Of a DNA stretch of 9,380 bases, positions 1 to 5,550 are shown in pieces (positions within the stretch are counted from its first letter, which is position 1; every line of letters starts with the position of its first letter). Source of the stretch: an uncultured Eubacteriales bacterium (GTDB lineage Bacteria > Bacillota > Clostridia > Oscillospirales > Oscillospiraceae); NCBI GenBank assembly GCA_902475855.1, contig CABSBF010000069.1:1-9380 (forward strand), read 5' to 3'. Position numbers and translations under genes: made by a program. Below the pieces are notes generated by a model. The model had not been told where the DNA came from. It searched no databases and saw only the letters and a program-made list of their open reading frames with translations.

Positions 1-1526
1 ACAACCTGATTGTCGTCCGATGACAATTCGAGTGAGTACAAAATCCCTGCAAACTCATTTGACAAAACTTCAAACGGTACGGTCTTATCATACCCATGTG
101 TTTCACAGATACGAATCGCAGCCGCCAAAAGAAAGTTTACATCATCGTCATGTACTGTTCCGCTTTCCAGAAGGTGTAGAGTGTCCTTGTCGTAAAGTTC
201 ATAGGCATATTTTGCACCATCTTCTGTTATGCGAAGATGCTTGCTCCCACCATCAACCGCATACCAACGCTCATTAGCGTCGAGTTCTTTTAAGGAAGTG
301 TGACTTTCCTGAAATGCCTCAACTTCCAACAGCAGCTCATTCGCTCTGTGCGCGTATTCATCGCTCTGCTCAAGCGTTTCGGACAGGAAGCCTTTTATCT
401 CATCTGCTCCCGTCAACAGATCTTCGTAGAAATGCTGAAGGCAATCTTCCTGACTTGCGAATTCGCTGAGAAAGGCAAGGCCATTCGCATCGAGATACAG
501 CTCTGAAATGCTTTTTGCCAAGTCAGCCGCAGACATATTGCTATTCTCTTTTAATTGGCTTTCCGATTGCTCGGATTTCTCCACAGAAATGCCACGCTCC
601 TTGCAGATCTCCGCAAAGTTCCGGTCAATGTCCGTAATCAGCTCGGATGCCGTCTTGTTGATAGTTTCCAGACTGGCGCGAAGTTCTTTCAGCTCCTTGC
701 CCTTTGACCATGTGGCGATATAGCCGAAGCTGTTTTCTCCCGTTTCAATGCCGTAATACTGGCAGACCGCATAGGAAATGCTTTCGGCCTCGACCTCCTC
801 GGTGTTGCGACTCTTTTCTCCGGGGACAAGGATCGTCTCACCATCGTCCGCAAGCTCCGTCATGTGTTCATAGTCGTGGAGCTTGGCATGGGCGATCTCA
901 TGGACGGCGGCGCATACCGTCTGCACCTCACTCATACCGGCGCGGATGGTGATGCTCTGCGCCTTAGTGCTGAAAAATCCGTCCGTATCCCGCGCAACGG
1001 GCTTTATCTCCATCGGAACGGGAGAAGCGCGGCGCAGCGCCTCCATGAAAACCTCATACTGCTGCACATTGCCGCTCAGATCAGCGGCAAGCTGGGGCAA
1101 GGGCTTTCCCGCAGTCTGCGACACATCAAAGACGGATACCACCTTGAACATGGGGATACGGATTTCCTTTTCCTCAATGATGGCCTTGCCGTCCGCATCC
1201 AGCACCGGCGCATTGGTTTCCGGGTCGGTCTTGATCTCCTCGACCTTTTTCTTATAGGGAGTGGGAGCGATAATGCGGATACCTTTTTCGCCTTTCAGGA
1301 CGTTCCTGCCGAACTGATTGCGCCACTTGTTGAAGCCCGCCACATGGGTGGCGTCGGGGCGCTGCATGTAGATGAGCATGGTATTATTGACCGAGTAGCG
1401 GTGAAAACGGCTCATCGTGGAGAGATACTGCCGGTACTTATCGCTCTCAAACAGCTCCTTGATGCCGTTTTCGATGCTGTCAACGATCTCCCGCATCCGG
1501 TCTTTGTTGGTTTGCTTTTCAGCCAT
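1..1526 (-). CDS. ArdC/LtrC-like antirestriction protein with HEIAH metallopeptidase motif (3' end outside window)
   Basis: I translated this frame by hand. It runs from ATG at 1526 to the left edge without a stop: 508 codons, 3' partial. Residues about 5-140 resemble the ArdC N-terminal ssDNA-binding domain (DUF1738), with SRFHRYSVNNTMLIYMQRP, FNKWRNQFGR and GEKGIRI, ending in FDVSQTAGKPLP. Residues about 150-275 form a zinc-metallopeptidase-like domain with HEIAH at 209-213 (H209, E210, H213) and a Glu-rich stretch at 243-248 that could supply the third ligand. From about residue 316 the sequence is acidic and not recognised. Family members are antirestriction or LtrC-like proteins of conjugative elements, so protection of entering single-stranded DNA is inferred. 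The start is supported by AAAGGAG at 1533-1539, 6 nt upstream. Base composition falls to roughly 42-50% GC in the C-terminal third. Confidence 0.92.
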   Translation of the reverse strand, partial: MAEKQTNKDRMREIVDSIENGIKELFESDKYRQYLSTMSRFHRYSVNNTMLIYMQRPDATHVAGFNKWRNQFGRNVLKGEKGIRIIAPTPYKKKVEEIKTDPETNAPVLDADGKAIIEEKEIRIPMFKVVSVFDVSQTAGKPLPQLAADLSGNVQQYEVFMEALRRASPVPMEIKPVARDTDGFFSTKAQSITIRAGMSEVQTVCAAVHEIAHAKLHDYEHMTELADDGETILVPGEKSRNTEEVEAESISYAVCQYYGIETGENSFGYIATWSKGKELKELRASLETINKTASELITDIDRNFAEICKERGISVEKSEQSESQLKENSNMSAADLAKSISELYLDANGLAFLSEFASQEDCLQHFYEDLLTGADEIKGFLSETLEQSDEYAHRANELLLEVEAFQESHTSLKELDANERWYAVDGGSKHLRITEDGAKYAYELYDKDTLHLLESGTVHDDDVNFLLAAAIRICETHGYDKTVPFEVLSNEFAGILYSLELSSDDNQV

Positions 1527-1532
1527 GATAAT

Positions 1533-1539
1533 CTCCTTT
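1533..1539 (-). promoter_or_regulatory. Ribosome binding site of the ArdC-like gene
   Basis: On the minus strand this reads AAAGGAG, 6 nt before the ATG at 1526. It fixes the start of the long partial gene and lies only 3 nt after the U-tract of the terminator-like hairpin. Confidence 0.85.
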
Positions 1540-1542
1540 CAG

Positions 1543-1589
1543 AAAAAATAGCGCCCCTGCGCAGAAGAAAACACATCCTGCACAGGGGC
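1543..1589 (-). terminator. Intrinsic terminator or attenuator just upstream of the ArdC-like gene
   Basis: Arms at 1578-1589 and 1553-1564 form a 12-bp stem around a 13-nt loop. The stem is followed after 4 nt by six T (1548-1543, minus strand). The one imperfect position is a U-G wobble in minus-strand RNA but would be a C-A mismatch in plus-strand RNA, so the minus strand is the better-paired transcript. It sits between the VLP gene and the ArdC-like gene. The T-tract ends 3 nt before the ribosome site, leaving no room for a promoter after it. It therefore either terminates the upstream operon with some read-through or controls the downstream gene by attenuation. Confidence 0.75.
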
Positions 1590-1593
1590 AATT

Positions 1594-1705
1594 CTCCGCA
1601 GATAGACGTTGTTTCCGGGCTTGCGGATAGAATGTCTCAGCCCCTTGGGATTCCGCATGGAAAAAGCCTTGCGGCACGGGGCTTTTACGCCCTCTATCTG
1701 CGGAG
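1594..1705 (-). repeat. 12-bp perfect inverted repeat enclosing the leader of the ArdC-like gene
   Basis: CTATCTGCGGAG at 1694-1705 and its exact reverse complement CTCCGCAGATAG at 1594-1605 are 88 bases apart. The right arm covers the last three codons and the stop of the VLP gene. Further pairs are nested inside: AGCCCC 1639-1644 with GGGGCT 1678-1683, and CCGCA 1653-1657 with TGCGG 1670-1674. The arrangement suggests a folded RNA leader on the minus-strand transcript. Its function is not known. Confidence 0.6.
1661..1686 (-). terminator. Weak hairpin with T-run just after the VLP gene
   Basis: On the minus strand AAAAGCC (1686-1680) pairs with GGCTTTT (1668-1662) around an 11-nt loop and ends in a run of five T, 8 nt after the VLP gene stop. 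The stem has only three G-C pairs, so it is weaker than the hairpin at 1543-1589. It shares bases with the competing AGCCCC/GGGGCT pairing, so the two folds exclude each other. Confidence 0.4.
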
Positions 1706-2059
1706 GTTCCAGTATTGTTCACGCTTCCGTTTGGCGTCCTGCTTTCTCCGCTCCTGCTTGGCGCAGGCAGGACAATACTTGGCGCGGTTGGAGGAAGAAT
1801 AGACCGGCTTGCCGCAAACGGCGCAGCACTTTCCCGGCCTTTCCCGCATCACGTCGGCCAGCAGCTCATGGTCGGCGGGAAGCACCGCGTTTCGGAACCA
1901 GTTGCACAGCAGCGAGTAGGAAATACCCTGTACGCAGACGCAAGGCTCTCCATCATCCAGCGCGAGGCAGTTGCCGTGATCGTAGTTACAGCAGAGCTTC
2001 CGAATGAGCTTCTTGGAGCGGCGGAGTTGCTTGTGATCCATACGCGGCGCATCAGCCAT
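1694..2059 (-). CDS. Cysteine-rich VLP domain protein
   Basis: This 121-residue, strongly basic protein has 11 Cys: 23, 24, 31, 40, 42, 52, 78, 79, 82, 96 and 99. Residues 20-75 match what I recall of the cysteine-rich VLP family, including NAVLPADHEL with V59-L60-P61. Residues 78-99 form a zinc-ribbon-like CxxC(13)CxxC unit, and the C-terminus is rich in Lys and Arg. Metal and nucleic-acid binding are inferred from this pattern; no function is established. The ATG at 2059 overlaps the end of topB by 8 bases. No good ribosome site precedes it, so translation probably depends on ribosomes finishing topB. The frame extends upstream to 2122, and an in-frame ATG at 2095 has GGAGG only 3 nt away, too close to be useful and inside topB codons. 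A start at 2041 is also possible. Confidence 0.87.
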   Translation of the reverse strand: MADAPRMDHKQLRRSKKLIRKLCCNYDHGNCLALDDGEPCVCVQGISYSLLCNWFRNAVLPADHELLADVMRERPGKCCAVCGKPVYSSSNRAKYCPACAKQERRKQDAKRKREQYWNLRR

Positions 2060-4094
2060 TGTCGAACACCAGCTTATAGCCCGTGCGCTGCCCATCGTCC
2101 TCCAGAAGAACAACGGCATCATAGGTTTTCCCAGTCTTTTCCGAGTAGCAGCCTTTCAGCGGGGCGCAGCCATTTTTCAAAAGCGCAGCGGCAAGAGATT
2201 TCGTCAGCACCTTTTTCTTGGCGGTGAAAAAACGGCTGTTTTTCCAGAGGACAAAGGAACAGGCGCGATTCTCACAGAAAAAGCCCTTCTGCGATTCCGT
2301 TACCTCGGCTCCGCAGCGGGGACACTTGCCGACTGCCTCGCGCCCGGAGGGGAACAGAACTTCCGCACCGGGGATGGGCTTGTAGGTCTGCACCAGCTCA
2401 TTCAGCATGGCAGCGATCCCGTCCATGAAGCTGTCCGGGGCGATTTCGCCGCGCTCGATCTCTTTCAGGCGGTGTTCCCATTCGGCGGTGAGCTGCGGCG
2501 ACTGGAGCTGTTCGGGCAGGACGGTGATGAGCGCCGTGCCGGTGGAGGTGGGCAGCAGATTTGTGATCTTCTTGGACTTTCTGCGCTCCACAAAACCGGA
2601 GGACACCAGCTTTTCAATGATACCGGAACGGGTCGCCGGGGTGCCAATGCCCTTGCGCTCGGCATCATCAGGCATATCCTCCTTGCCCGCGTTCTCCATT
2701 GCAGCCAGCAGCGTATCCTCGGTGAAGTGCTTGGGCGGCGTGGTTTTTCCGGTCTTGACCGATGCGGCAGATACGGAAAGCGTCTGATTCTCCGTTACCA
2801 CCGGCAGCGCAGGCGCTGCCTCTACCTGCTCCTGCTCATAGCGCTTCCAGCCGGGAGTAAGAACGGTTTTGCCCTTGGCGGTGAAGCTCTGACCGGCACA
2901 GTCCACCGTAATGACCGTTTCTGCATAGCGGTGGGGTTCATCCACCGCACGAAGCAAGCCTTTCGCCGCCAGCTTCAGCACCTCGCGTTCGCCCAGCGGC
3001 AGAGAGGCCATATCTACCTTTTCCGCGCTGATGGTGGGAACAATGGCGTGGTGATCGGTGACTTTTTTACTGCTGCATACCTGCTTGGCGCAGATGGTCG
3101 GCGGCTTCTCCATGCCGCAGACAGCGGCAGCGGCGGCAACAAGGCCGGGGACGCTGCCCTCCATATCGTCGGTCAGAAAGCGGCTGTCGGTGCGCGGGTA
3201 GGTGCAGAGCTTCTTTTCATAGAGGGCTTGGAGATAGTCGAGGGTCTGCTGAGAGGTGTAGCCGAGAACGCGGTTGGCGTCGCGCTGGAGGGAGGTCAAA
3301 TCGTAGAGCGCGGGCGCTTTCTCAGACTTTTCCTTGCGCTCCACGCTTTTGACGGTTACTGCCTCGCCCTTGCAGGTGTTGGCGATAGCGTCGGCGTCCT
3401 TTCTGTCCTTTATTCGGTCTGTCGCGGCGGGAAAGCCGCAATCAAGCTGGACGGTGTAGAACGGTTCTGCCACAAATGCGGAGATCTCCGCCTCACGCTG
3501 TACCAGCAGTGCCAGCGTGGGTGACATGACGCGCCCAATGTTCAATGTGCGGCCATACGTCAGGGAGAAATACCGCGTGGCGTTGATACCAACCAGCCAA
3601 TCAGCCTTGGCGCGGCACAGGGCAGATTGATGCAGACCGTCATAGTCGCGCCCGGATTTAAGCTGCTGGAAGCCGCTGCGGATGGCATCATCCTCCATGG
3701 AGGAAATCCAAAGCCGCAGGATAGGCTTGGAGCATCCCGCAAGGCAGTAAACCGTGCGGAAGATCAGCTCACCCTCGCGCCCAGCGTCGCAGGCGTTGAC
3801 CACCTCTGCCGCATCCTCCCGGCGCATCAGCTCCCGTAGAATGTCAAACTGCTTCTGCTTTTCAGAGCGGACGATGAATCGGAACGAGGTAGGAATGATG
3901 GGCAGCGCCGCCAGCGTCCATTTGGCATCATCGGCATTATAAACGGCGGCATCGGCCAGCTCTGCCAGATGCCCGAAGCACCATGACACGATGTACCCGC
4001 CGCCCTCCAGATACCCGTCATGCCGTGATTTTGCACCCAGCACGGCGGCGATGCTCTGTGCCACGGAAGGTTTTTCGGCGATCACAAGGCGCAT
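2052..4094 (-). CDS. topB: DNA topoisomerase III (type IA) of the conjugative element
   Basis: A full-length 680-residue type IA topoisomerase, which relaxes or decatenates DNA by cutting one strand through a tyrosyl intermediate. The Toprim domain opens with VIAEKPSVAQSIAAVLG (E7) and carries DAGREGE at 103-109; the middle Asp of the usual DxDxE is Gly105. NIGRVMSPTLALLVQREAEI (185-204) is typical of the family, and the catalytic Tyr is Y299 in TYPRTDSRF. HHAIVPT (348-354) and GIGTPATR (482-489) are further conserved blocks. A four-Cys zinc ribbon lies at C591, C594, C607 and C612. GGAGG at 4102-4106, 7 nt upstream, supports the ATG. The start overlaps the small Cys-rich gene by 13 bases. 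TopB genes are regular members of Tn1549-like transfer modules and probably resolve topology during transfer or element replication. Confidence 0.97.
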   Translation of the reverse strand: MRLVIAEKPSVAQSIAAVLGAKSRHDGYLEGGGYIVSWCFGHLAELADAAVYNADDAKWTLAALPIIPTSFRFIVRSEKQKQFDILRELMRREDAAEVVNACDAGREGELIFRTVYCLAGCSKPILRLWISSMEDDAIRSGFQQLKSGRDYDGLHQSALCRAKADWLVGINATRYFSLTYGRTLNIGRVMSPTLALLVQREAEISAFVAEPFYTVQLDCGFPAATDRIKDRKDADAIANTCKGEAVTVKSVERKEKSEKAPALYDLTSLQRDANRVLGYTSQQTLDYLQALYEKKLCTYPRTDSRFLTDDMEGSVPGLVAAAAAVCGMEKPPTICAKQVCSSKKVTDHHAIVPTISAEKVDMASLPLGEREVLKLAAKGLLRAVDEPHRYAETVITVDCAGQSFTAKGKTVLTPGWKRYEQEQVEAAPALPVVTENQTLSVSAASVKTGKTTPPKHFTEDTLLAAMENAGKEDMPDDAERKGIGTPATRSGIIEKLVSSGFVERRKSKKITNLLPTSTGTALITVLPEQLQSPQLTAEWEHRLKEIERGEIAPDSFMDGIAAMLNELVQTYKPIPGAEVLFPSGREAVGKCPRCGAEVTESQKGFFCENRACSFVLWKNSRFFTAKKKVLTKSLAAALLKNGCAPLKGCYSEKTGKTYDAVVLLEDDGQRTGYKLVFDNG

Positions 4095-4270
4095 GGTGCA
4101 GCCTCCATTCTCTTTACGTCACGGTAGCAGGGGCGAACGCAGCTCTGTCCGAAGCGCTTGCAGCCATAGCAGAAGTGTTCCTTGGCAGCGGCGGGAGGGC
4201 TGTCCTCCCGCGCTGCTTTCGGCTTCTGCATCATCAGGCGTTCCAGCGGATTATTGGTGAAATATCTCAT
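4082..4270 (-). CDS. Small Cys-rich protein between the DUF4366 gene and topB
   Basis: This 62-residue product starts MRYFTNNPLERLMMQKPKAA and has a basic Cys motif, CYGCKRFGQSCVRPCYRD. The Cys at 34, 37, 44 and 48 give the pattern CxxC(6)C(3)C, which could hold one zinc ion; a fifth Cys is at 60. I know no function for it. It is judged real because its ATG overlaps the upstream stop as ATGA, GGAGG (4281-4285) lies 10 nt upstream, and its stop overlaps the topB start by 13 bases. Short genes with a similar motif occur at this place in related elements, as far as I recall. DNA or RNA binding is only a guess. Confidence 0.75.
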   Translation of the reverse strand: MRYFTNNPLERLMMQKPKAAREDSPPAAAKEHFCYGCKRFGQSCVRPCYRDVKRMEAAPCAL

Positions 4271-5301
4271 GCGTCCGTATCCTCCGTAGTATCCTGTTCC
4301 GGTTCGCCCTCATACGGCTCAAACTCGTATTCGTCCTCGTCCTCGCCGTAGTCATAATCGTCCAGATCGGCGCTGCCCTTGGTCTGCGGCTTGGCCTTTT
4401 TCTGCTTGAAGATGTAGAACGCTGCACCGCCGCCCAGCGCGACGATCAGCAGAACGACAAGGATGCCGCCCACGCCGCTCTTTTTCTCCGGTTCCTCGGC
4501 GGCGGGTTCTGTCGGCTCTGTGGGGGCTTCGGGCTTTGCCTCCTTGCCCACGCACTCGGTCATGTTGACCGCGCAGACGGGGCAGGATGTATTGACCGTA
4601 CCGGCCACGCATTTTGTGGTGCAGGAGCAAGTGGCGGGCGTTTCTTCCTCGCCAGTCAGCGCCATCAGGTCGGCCTCATCCACCTGATTCAAGAAGTGGA
4701 CGGTTTCTTCGCCCTCATCGTCACGGTCAATAATCAGGTAAAATGTATTACCGTTCTTGCTTTCCAACGTAATGAACTGTTTTCCTGCCTTGGTGCTGGA
4801 GCCAATATCGTCGATCAGCGTCAGATTGCCGTCCGGTGTCAGCGCGTCGCTGCCGCCCGTCATGCTGCCAACAAGGAGCTGCCAGAGGTCGGTCAGCTCT
4901 TTTTCATCAAGCGGAAGCGTAATGCCGCCGATGCTCACGGTACTGTCGGCGGCGTCGGTGACGGTCAGATAGCTGCCGTACACATAGCCCACACGGGCAG
5001 GTAGCAGGATTTTTACCCAATCGCCGTCCCTGCCAATCACATCGACCACCGTGCCGTTGGGGAGCTGCGTAAACGCGGTATTGTCCAGTCCCGCGCCGGT
5101 GCGGACGTTCAGGTTGCCGCCGTTGGTCGTGACCGTGCCGATCTGTTTTGTTTCCTGTGCGTCTGCGGCGCTGCTTTCGGCGGTGGGCAGCGCATTATCA
5201 GGATAATCACCGCCGCTGGCAAAGGCGGAAACAGGGAGAATCCCGATGCACAGGAGCATCAGCAGCAGGCTGATAAAAATGCGCGGTGTGTTTTTAGTCA
5301 T
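4267..5301 (-). CDS. CD1107-type DUF4366 membrane protein with an N-terminal SH3b domain
   Basis: A 344-residue secreted, membrane-anchored protein. A signal peptide covers residues 1-28, with likely cleavage after SAFA. A bacterial SH3-like domain lies at about 54-113 (NLNVRTGAG, GDWVKILL, GYVYGSYL). The DUF4366/CD1107 core at about 155-215 includes GKQFITLESKNGNTFYLIIDR and VHFLNQVDEADLMAL. A six-Cys cluster follows (225, 227, 231, 240, 243, 250), then a Pro/Glu-rich linker, a membrane helix at about 277-297, KQKKAK at 299-304, and a very acidic tail of about 34 residues. The large N-terminal part is therefore outside the cell and the acidic tail inside. Family members accompany Clostridia conjugation genes; the role is unknown, perhaps a channel accessory. 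The SH3b suggests cell-wall binding. The start overlaps the DUF4315 gene by 8 bases and has AAAAGGAGG 9 nt upstream. Confidence 0.88.
   Translation of the reverse strand: MTKNTPRIFISLLLMLLCIGILPVSAFASGGDYPDNALPTAESSAADAQETKQIGTVTTNGGNLNVRTGAGLDNTAFTQLPNGTVVDVIGRDGDWVKILLPARVGYVYGSYLTVTDAADSTVSIGGITLPLDEKELTDLWQLLVGSMTGGSDALTPDGNLTLIDDIGSSTKAGKQFITLESKNGNTFYLIIDRDDEGEETVHFLNQVDEADLMALTGEEETPATCSCTTKCVAGTVNTSCPVCAVNMTECVGKEAKPEAPTEPTEPAAEEPEKKSGVGGILVVLLIVALGGGAAFYIFKQKKAKPQTKGSADLDDYDYGEDEDEYEFEPYEGEPEQDTTEDTDA
4281..4285 (-). promoter_or_regulatory. Ribosome binding site of the small Cys-rich gene
   Basis: GGAGG on the minus strand, 10 nt before the ATG at 4270, inside the last codons of the DUF4366 gene. 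It is the main evidence that the 62-residue frame is translated. Confidence 0.7.
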
Positions 5302-5533
5302 GGTTCAACGCCTCCTTTTCCGAAGTGGCCGGTGCAGGCGCGGCCTGCATACGGCGGAACAGCTCGGCAAACTGCTCCATCGTCATGCCGTTCTCACGCA
5401 CCATGCCGATGATGTCGGTGTCCTCCAGCTCACGAATCTGCTTTTCCAGCTCGCGGTTGCGGCCTTGCAGATCGGAAATTTTGCCTTTGTTCTTCTCCAG
5501 CTCTCCACGGAGCTTCATAATTTTCGGGTTCAT
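5294..5533 (-). CDS. DUF4315 small coiled-coil protein
   Basis: This 79-residue protein starts MNPKIMKLRGELEKNKGKI. Residues 5-38 form a heptad-like, highly charged coiled coil, followed by IIGMVRENGMTMEQFAELF and an Ala/Pro-rich tail. It matches the DUF4315 family found between the NlpC/P60 and DUF4366 genes of Tn1549-like elements; its biochemical role is unknown. The ATG at 5533 is chosen over an upstream GTG at 5542: the ribosome site AAAGGAG (5544-5550) is 10 nt from the ATG but only 1 nt from the GTG. The site overlaps the stop codon of the preceding gene, and the 3' end overlaps the next gene by 8 bases. Confidence 0.88.
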   Translation of the reverse strand: MNPKIMKLRGELEKNKGKISDLQGRNRELEKQIRELEDTDIIGMVRENGMTMEQFAELFRRMQAAPAPATSEKEALNHD

Positions 5534-5543
5534 ATCGTTCACT

Positions 5544-5550
5544 CTCCTTT
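5544..5550 (-). promoter_or_regulatory. Ribosome binding site deciding the DUF4315 start
   Basis: AAAGGAG on the minus strand overlaps the TAA stop (5551-5549) of the NlpC/P60 gene. The 10-nt spacing selects the ATG at 5533 over the GTG at 5542. Confidence 0.8.

Noticed and set aside
534..536. Internal ATG (residue 331) as a separate start for the AT-rich C-terminal part
   Set aside because: Only a weak AAAGAG precedes it and the frame is continuous with the ArdC-like protein, so one long protein is simpler.
1519..1722. Minus-strand 67-codon frame across the gap between the VLP and ArdC-like genes
   Set aside because: It overlaps the VLP gene end in another frame and runs through the repeats and terminator hairpin, so the structured leader explains the sequence better. 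I saw no ribosome site supporting it.
864..1802. Long plus-strand frame, 312 codons
   Set aside because: Antisense to the ArdC-like gene and the leader. Its product has no recognisable family, whereas the opposite strand encodes a conserved protein; high GC readily creates such frames.
2060..2122. Upstream extension of the VLP gene to 2122 or 2095
   Set aside because: It would lie within topB and add residues not expected for the family; the GGAGG before 2095 is 3 nt away and made of topB codons.
2472..3524. Plus-strand frame, 350 codons
   Set aside because: Entirely antisense to topB, with low-complexity Gly/Arg/Leu-rich content and no family resemblance.
5534..5542. GTG at 5542 as the DUF4315 start
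   Set aside because: It is 1 nt from the ribosome site. The ATG at 5533 has proper spacing and the family's usual MNPKI beginning.
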